Assembly (NCBI GenBank): GCA_021083345.1
Contig: JAJGRE010000003.1
Span: forward strand, 434,001 to 498,000
DNA from: Calditrichales bacterium MX18-03
GTDB lineage: Bacteria > Bacillota > Clostridia > Lutisporales > Lutisporaceae
Direction of reading: 5' to 3'
DNA length: 64,000 nt
In this document: in pieces, positions 52,899 through 60,759 of the stretch
How the letters are laid out: the number at the start of each line of letters is the position of its first letter
Position numbering within the stretch: position 1 is the stretch's first letter
Notes under the pieces: generated by a model
The model's database searches: none
The model's input: the letters and a program-made list of their open reading frames with translations, nothing else
Told to the model about the DNA's origin: nothing
Translations under genes and position numbers: made by a program

Positions 52899-54053
52899 AT
52901 GAATTTCAGCTATACACCGGAACAAGAAGCGGTAAAAGGCATGATGGAGGAATTTGTGGCCAAGGAAGTCACCCCCTATGCCGCCCAATGGGATAAGGAA
53001 GAAAAGTTTCCCTGGGACACGGTAAGGAAAATGGGAGAACTGGGCATATTCGGCACCGCCCTTCCGGAAGCATACGGCGGCAGCGGACTTGATGCCATTT
53101 GTCACGCTATCGTGGCAGAGGAGCTTGGTAAAGGCTGCTCCTCCCTCAGGGGCATTTACTCGGTACAAATCTCCCTGGTGGCAAAAACCATCGCAGCATT
53201 CGGTACCGAAGAGCAAAAACAAAAATACCTGCCCGGACTGGCGGCCGGTACCTTGTTCGGATGCTTCGGCCTGACCGAGCCTAATTCCGGAAGTGATGCG
53301 GCTTCAATGCTGTCAACTGCTGTGGAAGACGGCGACTCCTACATATTGAACGGAAACAAAATGTGGATCACAAACGCCGGTATTGCCGATGTCGCGGTTA
53401 TCTATGCCAAAACCGACAAAAATGCTGGTCCGAAGGGTATCACCGCGTTTCTCGTGGATCGCGGCCTACCCGGTTTCTCCACAAAAGACATCCACGGCAA
53501 GCTGGGTCTTAAGGCTTCAAATACTGCGGAGATCATCATGGACAACGTCCGCGTGCCTAAGACCAACGTGTTGGGCAGTGTCGGCAAAGGATTCGCCATT
53601 GCCATGTCGACCCTTGACAACGGCCGGTATACTGTTGCCGCCGGATGCGTAGGCAGCGCCCAGGCTGCTTTGGACTATGCCAAGAAATACGCCAAGGAAA
53701 GGAACCAGTTTGGCAAACCCATAGCTGCCCACCAACTGGTACAGCAGCTGATTGCCGATATGGCCGTAGACATAGAGTGCGGACGGCTATTGGTTTATAA
53801 GGCTGGGCACATGAAAAACCTGGGTCAGAAATCCACCAAGGAAGTCTGCATGGCAAAATACTATTGCAGTGAGATGGTGAACAGAGTGGCTTACAAGGCT
53901 GTTCAGGTTTTCGGCGGATATGGATTCTCTGATGAATATCCGGTGGAGCGGATCTTCAGGGATGCCCGAATCAATACCTTGTATGAAGGCACCTCACAGA
54001 TTCAACAGCTTATCATCGGCAATTTTGAACTGGGTATGTCGGCTTTCGTATAA
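52899..54053 (+). CDS. bcd: Acyl-CoA dehydrogenase (butyryl-CoA dehydrogenase-like)
   Basis: 384 aa FAD enzyme. FGLTEPNSGSDA, KMWITNAGIADV, NQFGKPIAAHQLVQQLIADM and YEGTSQIQQLIIG are family signatures; the Glu of YEGTS is the catalytic base. Operon position with a ferredoxin-fused EtfA suggests crotonyl-CoA reduction to butyryl-CoA. I start at MNFSYT (52899), preceded by GACGGAGG and 46 bp after the hbd stop. Confidence 0.94.
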   Translation: MNFSYTPEQEAVKGMMEEFVAKEVTPYAAQWDKEEKFPWDTVRKMGELGIFGTALPEAYGGSGLDAICHAIVAEELGKGCSSLRGIYSVQISLVAKTIAAFGTEEQKQKYLPGLAAGTLFGCFGLTEPNSGSDAASMLSTAVEDGDSYILNGNKMWITNAGIADVAVIYAKTDKNAGPKGITAFLVDRGLPGFSTKDIHGKLGLKASNTAEIIMDNVRVPKTNVLGSVGKGFAIAMSTLDNGRYTVAAGCVGSAQAALDYAKKYAKERNQFGKPIAAHQLVQQLIADMAVDIECGRLLVYKAGHMKNLGQKSTKEVCMAKYYCSEMVNRVAYKAVQVFGGYGFSDEYPVERIFRDARINTLYEGTSQIQQLIIGNFELGMSAFV

Positions 54054-54103
54054 TTCCTTTAGACAGAAACCAATGACCCTGATTCCGATGGGAGGTAATC
54101 GTT

Positions 54104-54883
54104 TTGTTTCAATTATTAATCTATGAAAAAAAAGCAACTTTGGCCTACATTACCATCAACCGCCCGGATGCTATGAACGCGCTTTCAAATGCACTTGTGG
54201 AGGAATTCAGCCAAGCCTTTGACCTGGTGGAGCAGGATGAGGATGTCAGGGCACTGATTATAACCGGTGCAGGTGAAAAGGCTTTTATGGCCGGTGCGGA
54301 TATAAAGGAGCTGGAGAAACGGGATTATGTGTTGGGCCGCCAGCAAACCAGGCGGCGCCAGCAGGTATTTAACCGGATTGCCGAGATGAAGATCCCGGTT
54401 ATTGCCGCTATCAACGGCTTTGCTTTGGGCGCAGGGCTGGAGCTGGCTATTGCCTGCACCCTGCGGGTTGCCTGCGAAGAAGCACGCCTGGGATCTCCCG
54501 AGGTCAATCTGGGGATCATTCCCGGAGACGGCGCCACCCAGCGTTTGCCTCGGCTGGTGGGCTTCGGCCGTGCCATGGAAATGGTGCTGACCGGCGATCA
54601 GCTGGATGCTCAGGAAGCATATCGGATTGGCCTCGTCAACAAAGTGGTTCCCAGAGGAGAGTTAATGGAAACCACCAAAAAACTGGCCGAAAAAATCGCA
54701 TCAAAAGCACCCCTTGCCGTTCAGTGTGCCAAAGAGGCCGTGAACCGATCCATGGAAGTTGGGATTTATGAGGGGTTGGCCCATGAATCCTATCTGCACG
54801 CCTTCACATGCGCGACCGATGATAAGAAGGAAGGCGTATCCGCTTTCCTGGAGAAAAGAAAACCGAATTTCCAAGGGAAATAG
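54104..54883 (+). CDS. crt: Enoyl-CoA hydratase (crotonase)
   Basis: 259 aa. The oxyanion-hole and catalytic regions are AFMAGADIKELE, ALGAGLELAIACTLRVA and SPEVNLGIIPGDGATQRLPR, with both catalytic Glu residues present. It hydrates crotonyl-CoA to 3-hydroxybutyryl-CoA. The start is a TTG at 54104, 8 nt after GGAGG; no in-frame ATG is closer than the later MNAL. It is last gene of the operon, before a strong terminator. Confidence 0.94.
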   Translation: MFQLLIYEKKATLAYITINRPDAMNALSNALVEEFSQAFDLVEQDEDVRALIITGAGEKAFMAGADIKELEKRDYVLGRQQTRRRQQVFNRIAEMKIPVIAAINGFALGAGLELAIACTLRVACEEARLGSPEVNLGIIPGDGATQRLPRLVGFGRAMEMVLTGDQLDAQEAYRIGLVNKVVPRGELMETTKKLAEKIASKAPLAVQCAKEAVNRSMEVGIYEGLAHESYLHAFTCATDDKKEGVSAFLEKRKPNFQGK

Positions 54884-54904
54884 GTTAGCAGTACGTCTCA
54901 ACAT

Positions 54905-54966
54905 ACAACAGGGACAGTCCCTTATGCTTTTTGCATGAAGCATTAGGAAGCATCCCTGTTGTTTTC
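54905..54966 (+). terminator. Terminator of the etf-thl-hbd-bcd-crt operon
   Basis: Outer arms ACAACAGGGA (54905-54914) and TCCCTGTTGT (54953-54962), enclosing an internal hairpin and followed by Ts. It also lies just after the stop of the convergent selenoprotein gene and may serve both strands. Confidence 0.8.
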
Positions 54967-54968
54967 AT

Positions 54969-55280
54969 TTATTTTTCACCACTGCAGAAGCATAGCGTTT
55001 CCGGATCACATACATAAACCTCATGCATAAAAAGAAATCTACGCACATCAATTTTTAAGAGATTTTTATTGTACTTTATTTCCTTATGAATAAAGATCAC
55101 AATACCATCGATTTCATGTTGATAGTATGCATCTTTATTGCTTGGTTGTCCTATCCTCACCGAGGGTAGAGGCGGAGATGCTCAGCAAGTTCTACTCATT
55201 ACATTTCCCAGAGTAATGAACTTATTGGCTTTCTTTTCAAGATATGACTTAAGCGCGTCCGTTACTATAATGTTTATCAT
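54969..55280 (-). CDS. Putative small selenoprotein: in-frame TGA after Cys (C-U motif)
   Basis: The minus-strand frame runs from the ATG at 55280 (AGGAG 8 nt upstream) to the TAA at 54969-54971 and is interrupted once, by TGA at 55182-55184. Read as selenocysteine it gives 103 aa with Cys32-Sec33 in MSRTC-U-ASPPLPSVRIG. Both sides are protein-like: VTDALKSYLEKKANKFITL before, and YYQHEIDGIVIFIHKE, IDVRRFLFMHEVYV and a Cys-rich end (CDPETLCFCSGEK) after. It resembles small clostridial proteins with a CC or C-Sec motif, as I recall them. A hairpin directly follows the TGA. The alternative is a recent nonsense mutation or a Cys-only paralog; the intact frame argues against decay. Confidence 0.75.
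55155..55172 (-). promoter_or_regulatory. Candidate bacterial SECIS hairpin
   Basis: Minus-strand RNA: nine bases after the UGA, CCUC-U-ACC pairs with GGU-GAGG, giving seven base pairs, a bulged U on the 5' side three pairs below the loop and a CUC loop. E. coli fdhF SECIS has the same geometry (stem about 11 nt after UGA, bulged U three pairs below the loop), although its loop is GGUC. Confidence 0.55.
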
Positions 55281-55393
55281 AACACTCACTCCTCTCCCTA
55301 AACATCTATTTGCACACTTGTTGAAGCTTTTCCTTAAGCCTCCTCTTTATTCTTTTGAATAAGCGGCTGTCCGGGGGCTAGTATTCTTTTGTG
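55281..55393. other. Gap upstream of the selenoprotein candidate
   Basis: About 110 bp. It contains the ribosome site of the minus-strand gene and A/T-rich sequence; no consensus promoter was found. Confidence 0.4.
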
Positions 55394-55407
55394 CTTATCC
55401 GCGTTTT

Positions 55408-55563
55408 TCACCTTCGAAAAAATATCTTCAGGATCTCTTCATGTGCAAATTTCCCGTGAGCATTGTATGTTCCGTAGTGCATGGGGACCAGTAAAGCATC
55501 CTGCATGGCATTAGCAAGGATAATGGCTCCGGGATGTCCCAGATGAAGAGTACAAGGGTTTTA
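55408..55563 (-). pseudogene. C-terminal remnant of a metallo-beta-lactamase-fold protein
   Basis: A minus-strand frame without a start reads NPCTLHLGHPGAIILANAMQ followed by DALLVPMHYGTYNA and ends EEILKIFFRR with TGA near 55410. The VPMHYGTYN block is typical of the C-terminus of MBL-fold hydrolases. Upstream in the same frame there is a TAA at about 55561, and no ATG. It is a decayed fragment of about 50 codons. Confidence 0.5.
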
Positions 55564-55695
55564 ATTAAGTATTCTCTTTTTTTGTCCAATTTCCTTTAAT
55601 AATCTTGTACTTTCCAGGCTCAAGCCTTATTCATCAAGGTATGTTAATATAATATTTATGTATACATTTTCAAAAAAATAAAATATAATGAATTA

Positions 55696-55710
55696 TACCC
55701 CAACGGGGTA
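55696..55710. promoter_or_regulatory. CsoR/CstR-like palindromic operator
   Basis: TACCCC-AAC-GGGGTA, flanked by ATA and further A/T, resembles operators of the CsoR/CstR family (ATACCCC...GGGGTAT). It lies 16 nt before the AAGGAGG site of the 50-residue gene. Confidence 0.6.
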
Positions 55711-55736
55711 GAAGTATAACAAGGAGGTAATACCTT

Positions 55737-55889
55737 ATGCATATCCTAAAGTATTTATTTAGCAAATCCCATAGACAGAAACTTAATTCCGAATATACAA
55801 AGGCGTTCTGTGATAAGTTTGCCTCGGAGCAAAAGCTGAAGCAAGATATCCGTGACAGCCTATTGAAGGACTTTAAACGCCAAGTATAA
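55737..55889 (+). CDS. Small 50-residue protein under CsoR/CstR-like operator
   Basis: 50 aa from the ATG at 55737, with a strong AACAAGGAGG site, to TAA. The protein is basic and helical (SKSHRQKLNSEYTKAF, LKQDIRDSLLKDFKRQV) with one Cys. I do not recognise it. The good ribosome site, upstream operator and downstream terminator argue that it is real. Confidence 0.7.
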   Translation: MHILKYLFSKSHRQKLNSEYTKAFCDKFASEQKLKQDIRDSLLKDFKRQV

Positions 55890-55910
55890 GAAAGCTTCCG
55901 GATTATTTAG

Positions 55911-55948
55911 AAAGCACTGCATTCTCTATGAATACAGTGCTTTGATTT
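55911..55948 (+). terminator. Terminator of the 50-residue gene
   Basis: AAAGCACTG (55911-55919) pairs with CAGTGCTTT (55935-55943), with an inner ATTC/GAAT stem, followed by GATTTTG. Confidence 0.8.
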
Positions 55949-55991
55949 TGTCTAAAACAATGTGTGATTCTAAAGTTATGCTATTGATCAG

Positions 55992-57635
55992 CTAACAGAC
56001 ATGTGATCTCCCTATTTTGCTAAGAACCTTGTCCGTACTCCAGAAGAATTTATCCTCTCCGATATACTCCCTCATGCCGCATCGTTCGAACATTTCCATA
56101 ACGGCAGGCTGAATGCAGGTAAAGTAAACGGTTTTCTGCTGTTGTGACAAGCGCACGCACAAATCCTCCAAAACCTTGACGCCCGAAATGTCTGCCAAGG
56201 GTACTCCCCGCATGGAAAATATCAATACATCCTTTTCAGGAAAATCAGAAAGCTTTTCCTCCAGCTTATTGGCAGTACCAAAGTATAAAGGACCTGTGAT
56301 ATAGATGACGCATGTACGCCTATGATTGTCATTGTATTGCGTCTTGTCGTGAAGCTTGTTTGGGTCTATATCGCAGATATTGATTTGCATATCTGAAACC
56401 TTAATCAGAAACACCACCACCGAGAAGAAAATTCCTATGATAATTGCGATGGTTAAGTCAAAAATGACAGTTGCAGCCATGGTGATCAAGAACTTAGAAA
56501 TTGAAGATTTCAGCTTTTTGCTGAAAATATCCTTTATCACATGCCATTCGTTCATCCGCCAGGCAGTGAGGATCAGCACGCCCGCTAATGCAGCCAGCGG
56601 AATGGACGACATGATCCCTCCAAAAGCAAACATGGAAAGCAGCAGTATAACAGCATGAATAACACTGGTCAAACGTGTTTGACCTCCCGAGGAGATCGCC
56701 ACACTGGTACGGGCAATTGCTGCTGTAGCTGGAACGCCACCGAAAAAAGGCAGCAGGATATTACCCACACCCTGAGCTATCAACTCCTGTCTTGCATTCA
56801 TCTTCTCGTTCTTCATGCGGCCTGCGGAAGCTCCGCACAGCAGACTTTCAATTAAACCTAAAGCGGCAATACTGACAGCCGGTATCAGCAAACCTTGGAT
56901 TTGATCAATATTTATTCCGCCGAGGTGCAGCCTGTCTTCTAAAAAAAGTGTCCTGGGAATCTCCCCTACTTTATCAACAGGAAGCTTGAAAACGACAGCA
57001 GCAAGGGTAGCCAGAATAATGGCTGCCAAGGAACTGGGACAGTATTGATTCAACTTTTTGGGATAAACGGCCATAAATAGGATGACTGACGCGCCTATGA
57101 AAAAAGCAGCACCATCAAAGCTTTGGGGTGTCGTAAAATAACTGGCCAGCTTAGCCAAAGTGCTGTGTCCGCTTGAAGCAAAGCCTGTAAGGCTGTTGAT
57201 CTGCCCAAGGGCAATAATAACTGCAATACCGGAGGTAAACCCGGTGATAACCGGCAGGGGTATGAAGGAAACGAGGTCTCCCAGCTTAAAAATACCGGCT
57301 ATCAGCAATATGACACCTGAAAACATACATGCAATAAAAACGCCCTGCAGCCCATACTGTGCAACCAAAGGCACAAGAATAGCGGTCATGGCCCCTGTTG
57401 GCCCTGATATTTGAAAAGAAGCACCGGACAAAGCGCCAATAAATAATCCTGATATGATTGCTGTAACGATGCCGGAAGCAGCGCTGGCTCCACTGCCTAC
57501 TCCAAAAGCAAGGGCCAAAGGCAGCGCTACGGCAGCTACCGTTATGCCCGACAATAGATCCTTGCTCAGTTTTTGTTTGTTGTACCCCGAAAATTCTTTT
57601 CTTAGCAGTTTGATATAGTTACTTATCAGACTCAT
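55992..57635 (-). CDS. SulP-family anion transporter with STAS domain
   Basis: 547 aa. About 11-12 membrane segments: LLSGITVAAVALPLALAFGV is the SulP signature, SGPTGAMTAILVPLV the anion site. The C-terminal STAS domain (residues 430-540) has VIYITGPLYFGTANKLEEKL and LADISGVKVLEDL. It exchanges sulfate, bicarbonate or other anions. The ATG at 57635 has AAAGGAG upstream; a longer frame to 57659 has no such site. The substrate is not predictable. Confidence 0.93.
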   Translation of the reverse strand: MSLISNYIKLLRKEFSGYNKQKLSKDLLSGITVAAVALPLALAFGVGSGASAASGIVTAIISGLFIGALSGASFQISGPTGAMTAILVPLVAQYGLQGVFIACMFSGVILLIAGIFKLGDLVSFIPLPVITGFTSGIAVIIALGQINSLTGFASSGHSTLAKLASYFTTPQSFDGAAFFIGASVILFMAVYPKKLNQYCPSSLAAIILATLAAVVFKLPVDKVGEIPRTLFLEDRLHLGGINIDQIQGLLIPAVSIAALGLIESLLCGASAGRMKNEKMNARQELIAQGVGNILLPFFGGVPATAAIARTSVAISSGGQTRLTSVIHAVILLLSMFAFGGIMSSIPLAALAGVLILTAWRMNEWHVIKDIFSKKLKSSISKFLITMAATVIFDLTIAIIIGIFFSVVVFLIKVSDMQINICDIDPNKLHDKTQYNDNHRRTCVIYITGPLYFGTANKLEEKLSDFPEKDVLIFSMRGVPLADISGVKVLEDLCVRLSQQQKTVYFTCIQPAVMEMFERCGMREYIGEDKFFWSTDKVLSKIGRSHVC

Positions 57636-57771
57636 AAAAAATCTCCTTTGCACTTTCAAGTATCAAGAAAACCAAATTTCTTTGTGTTTACTGACTATTA
57701 CCTATTATTCAACAAGTTAAATTAAACTCCTACTAATATACAGTTGTCAAGTATAAAGTTGCAGCATTTTA

Positions 57772-58644
57772 TTAAACCTTCTCTACTGATTGCAATATCT
57801 CTTTCTTACCAAAGAATCCGCTTATACGGGCCAATGCTGAAGTGATCAGTATGATACCAGCTATTATTCTAAGGTTTAGTGGTTCTGAAAGAAAAATAAC
57901 ACCTATTGCAGCAGACATAATGATCCTGCTTGTCGATACGAGTGCCCCCGTGGCCGAATCAACATATTTGTATCCCCAAGTGATAAATACCTGACCCAGG
58001 AACCCTGATAATGCCGAAAGAAGTACCGGACCTAAGCCATTAGAGCGCAGCATGATCAGATCATGATATGCAAATGGCAAATTAATAAAAGAACCTATAA
58101 ACATAACATAAAAAACGATTATGTGCCCTTCATTATGTTTTCTTGCTTCTGTAAGGAATAGTACGGCAGCCGCTGCAGCTATAGCAGAAACCGCGGCTAT
58201 GGCATCCCCCATATTTATTTTTGCAAAGCTTGGGTTTGAAACGATGTAAGAACCTAGCATTATCATAAACAGATATAGATATGTGCTCTTGCTGCTGGTT
58301 TCTTTTGTTATGAAGGGTGCCAACAGGATTACGAATACAGGATAAGTCATGTTCAACATATTTGCATTTGTTATCGTTGTATATTGTAATGACCAAGTTA
58401 GAAGTATCACAGCAAGACAATTGAATATGGCGCGAAAAAACACCAGCTTAATTTTCACAGGCCTAAAAGATTTTTTAGTATAAAGCATGTATATGCACAT
58501 TATAACCGTACCGAGTACAAATCTGAAGAAGGATGTTACGATCGCTGTCATCTCAGTGGTGTTGATAACAACCTTCCCAAAATATGAACTTGCTGCAAAG
58601 AATACGGCCGAGACTAGAATGAGTGCTACCCCCAAATACATCAT
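57772..58644 (-). CDS. EamA/DMT-family transporter
   Basis: 290 aa with ten predicted membrane segments in two EamA repeats (TSFFRFVLGTVIMCIYML early, VLLSALSGFLGQVFITWGYK and ALVSTSRIIMSAAIGVIFL later). It is probably a metabolite exporter of the RhaT/YdcZ type; substrate unknown. Two tandem ATG codons follow GGAG, so the exact start is ambiguous by one codon. Confidence 0.88.
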   Translation of the reverse strand: MMYLGVALILVSAVFFAASSYFGKVVINTTEMTAIVTSFFRFVLGTVIMCIYMLYTKKSFRPVKIKLVFFRAIFNCLAVILLTWSLQYTTITNANMLNMTYPVFVILLAPFITKETSSKSTYLYLFMIMLGSYIVSNPSFAKINMGDAIAAVSAIAAAAAVLFLTEARKHNEGHIIVFYVMFIGSFINLPFAYHDLIMLRSNGLGPVLLSALSGFLGQVFITWGYKYVDSATGALVSTSRIIMSAAIGVIFLSEPLNLRIIAGIILITSALARISGFFGKKEILQSVEKV

Positions 58645-58734
58645 CTCCGTTTTATTTTGTTAATCTAACTATATATTAATCTGCATGTTTATTCAATTCC
58701 TTTACAAACAGCGGAGGACTTGAAAATGCGCAGT

Positions 58735-58786
58735 AAAAAATAAAGAGGCTGTCAAAAATCAGATATCTGAGTTTTGACAGCCTCTT
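58735..58786 (-). terminator. Terminator of the FMN-binding-like gene
   Basis: A 15-bp perfect stem, 58743-58757 with 58772-58786 (AAGAGGCTGTCAAAA and its complement), enclosing CAGATATCTG and followed on the minus strand by TATTTTTT. Confidence 0.9.
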
Positions 58787-58811
58787 CAAGGAATGTTTTA
58801 AAATGTACTAG

Positions 58812-59510
58812 CTATTTTATTTCTTCTCTCGCTACATATGCTTCTTTTAAAGCTGTAATGAAGTGGGAGTGAGGATCCTGGAGCGAAATTGTTGCACTAG
58901 TGGTAACGTCTATAAGCATCGCTTTTTCTTCAGCTGTGAAATTAGCTACGACTGCTTTGTCTGCGTCAATCAACTTTTCAGGATAAGCCACTTTGTAAGG
59001 TCTTCCGTTAGCATCTGTGTATTTCTTGAACCAAGCTTCTACTTCTGCAACTGTCATGCCTTTGAAGAATGACTCAAAGTAGTCAAGCTGCTCAAACCAT
59101 TCTTTCTTGCTGGCGTTATCAGCTACACCCTTTGATTTCAAGTGTGTCATGTCATAGTCGTAGCCTTCTTCTCTCTTTGTTTCCCAAACATCGTCGATTG
59201 ACTTTACAAAAGCATCCTTTGTAGCTTGGTCTGCTGCTGCGTCAACCCAGCCGGGGAAAAGAGCATAAGTAACTTCCATAACATCCCAAGTCAAGTCTAC
59301 GATGTTACCGTCCTGGTCAAATATAGCACTTGCTGTAGTGAAGTTCAAATTGTCTTTCTGTGCGCCTCTGACTCTGTAGTTAGCTGATTCGCCCAATCCA
59401 TGGAAAAGCTTCTTTTCAGCTGCTACCGGAGCTGCAACCTTCACTTCAGGAGCTGCACTTACGACCAGCTTCCCACCAGCAACGATCATGTTGATGTTTT
59501 TAATAACCAT
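58812..59510 (-). CDS. FMN-binding-like protein with putative flavinylation motif
   Basis: 232 aa. SAIFDQDGNIVDLTWDVME and NASKKEWFEQLDYFESFFKG resemble PplA-type FMN-binding proteins of extracellular electron transfer. DVTTSATISL near residue 205 fits the ApbE target pattern Dxx[ST][GS]A[ST]. The N-terminus (MVIKNINMIVAGGKLVVSAAPEVK) is not a normal signal peptide, and no lipobox is seen; a TAG lies three codons upstream and the nearest GGGTGA is 15 nt away, so the real start or an export signal may be lost. Function is inference. Confidence 0.6.
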   Translation of the reverse strand: MVIKNINMIVAGGKLVVSAAPEVKVAAPVAAEKKLFHGLGESANYRVRGAQKDNLNFTTASAIFDQDGNIVDLTWDVMEVTYALFPGWVDAAADQATKDAFVKSIDDVWETKREEGYDYDMTHLKSKGVADNASKKEWFEQLDYFESFFKGMTVAEVEAWFKKYTDANGRPYKVAYPEKLIDADKAVVANFTAEEKAMLIDVTTSATISLQDPHSHFITALKEAYVAREEIK

Positions 59511-59689
59511 TTTTATCTATATAAATCACCCTAATGATCATACAGCAAAAGGAAGCAGGTACAACATCGGGATAAAGCAGTATGAAATTTACGTACTAAA
59601 CGGCTGGTATTGCTTTAGTAAATCGTATTTGGTATCATATAATTTATGGCAATAGTACAAAATAACATTAACAAAAGCGGGGTGAGAAA

Positions 59690-60754
59690 ATGAGCTCAGG
59701 TTACGAAATGGATGAGAATAAGCCCAAACATCAGCGACGTATTCGATACAAAGGCACTCACCCTAAGACTTTTAAGGAAAAATATAAAGAACTGCAGCCA
59801 GAGCAATATGCTGATGATGTGGCAAAGGTTATTCAGAAGGGCCGCACGCCTGCCGGCATGCATCTTTCAATTTGTGTTAAAGAAATATTGGAATTCCTGC
59901 AGATTACGCCAGGGCAAACCGGATTGGATGCAACTCTAGGCTATGGAGGCCATACTTTAGCGATGCTTAAGTGTTTGGATTCAAAGGGGCGCTTATATGC
60001 AATCGATGTAGATTCGCTTGAATTGCCGCGCACCAAAGATCGTCTTGAGCGCTTGGGTTATGGTTCAGAAATTTTAGAGATCAGGCAAATGAACTTTTCC
60101 AAAATTGATCAAATCGTTCCCGAATCAGGGCCATTTAATTTTATATTGGCAGATTTGGGTGTTTCTTCCATGCAAATCGACAATCCCGAAAGAGGATTTT
60201 CATTTAAGACTGAAGGGCCATTGGACTTGCGCCTTAACCCGAAAATGGGTAAATCGGCAGCAAGTCGGTTAAAAAAAATATCACTGGATGAATTGCAAGG
60301 CATGTTGATAGAAAATGCTGACGAGCCTCATTCCGAAGCAATCGCACGCGCCATTATTTCCAGTATTAAAAAAGGAGTTGATATATCAACCACAACGCAA
60401 CTCCGAGATATCATCAAAGATGCTCTGAAACCGATACCAAAAATCAGTGAAGATGAGATTAAAAAATCCTGTCAACGATGCTTTCAAGCGCTGCGAATTG
60501 ATGTCAACAAAGAGTTTGATGTGTTAGACGAATTTTTGGAAAAACTTCCTGGTGTCCTAGCTGAGGGCGGACGCGTTGCCATACTAACATTTCATTCAGG
60601 AGAAGATCGTCGTGTTAAAAAATCTTTCAAACACTTCTACCGTGAAGGCGTTTATCGCGAAATTGCACCCGATCCGATCCGTCCATCAGCAGAAGAATGT
60701 TATGCCAATAGTCGTGCGCGTTCTGCTAAATTGCGTTGGGCAATCAAAGCATAA
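59690..60754 (+). CDS. RsmH/MraW-family SAM methyltransferase, probable second copy
   Basis: 354 aa. RsmH normally methylates N4 of C1402 in 16S rRNA. Motifs: LDATLGYGGHTLAMLK (SAM), FILADLGVSSMQIDNPERGF, LDLRLNP, FQALRIDVNKE and ILTFHSGEDRRVKKSF. Residues 1-50 are a basic extension. The gene is not next to division genes, where housekeeping rsmH lies, so it may be the extra long copy found in some clostridia. A GGGGTGAG site precedes the ATG. Confidence 0.9.
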   Translation: MSSGYEMDENKPKHQRRIRYKGTHPKTFKEKYKELQPEQYADDVAKVIQKGRTPAGMHLSICVKEILEFLQITPGQTGLDATLGYGGHTLAMLKCLDSKGRLYAIDVDSLELPRTKDRLERLGYGSEILEIRQMNFSKIDQIVPESGPFNFILADLGVSSMQIDNPERGFSFKTEGPLDLRLNPKMGKSAASRLKKISLDELQGMLIENADEPHSEAIARAIISSIKKGVDISTTTQLRDIIKDALKPIPKISEDEIKKSCQRCFQALRIDVNKEFDVLDEFLEKLPGVLAEGGRVAILTFHSGEDRRVKKSFKHFYREGVYREIAPDPIRPSAEECYANSRARSAKLRWAIKA

Positions 60755-60759
60755 AATGA

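Noticed and set aside
54969-55160. 63-residue protein starting GTG at 55160
   Set aside because: No ribosome site at that GTG; the same frame continues upstream through a TGA to a well-placed ATG at 55280, so the short version is a calling artefact.
55138-55362. Plus-strand open frame of 74 codons
   Set aside because: Antisense to the selenoprotein candidate, no ribosome site and no similarity.
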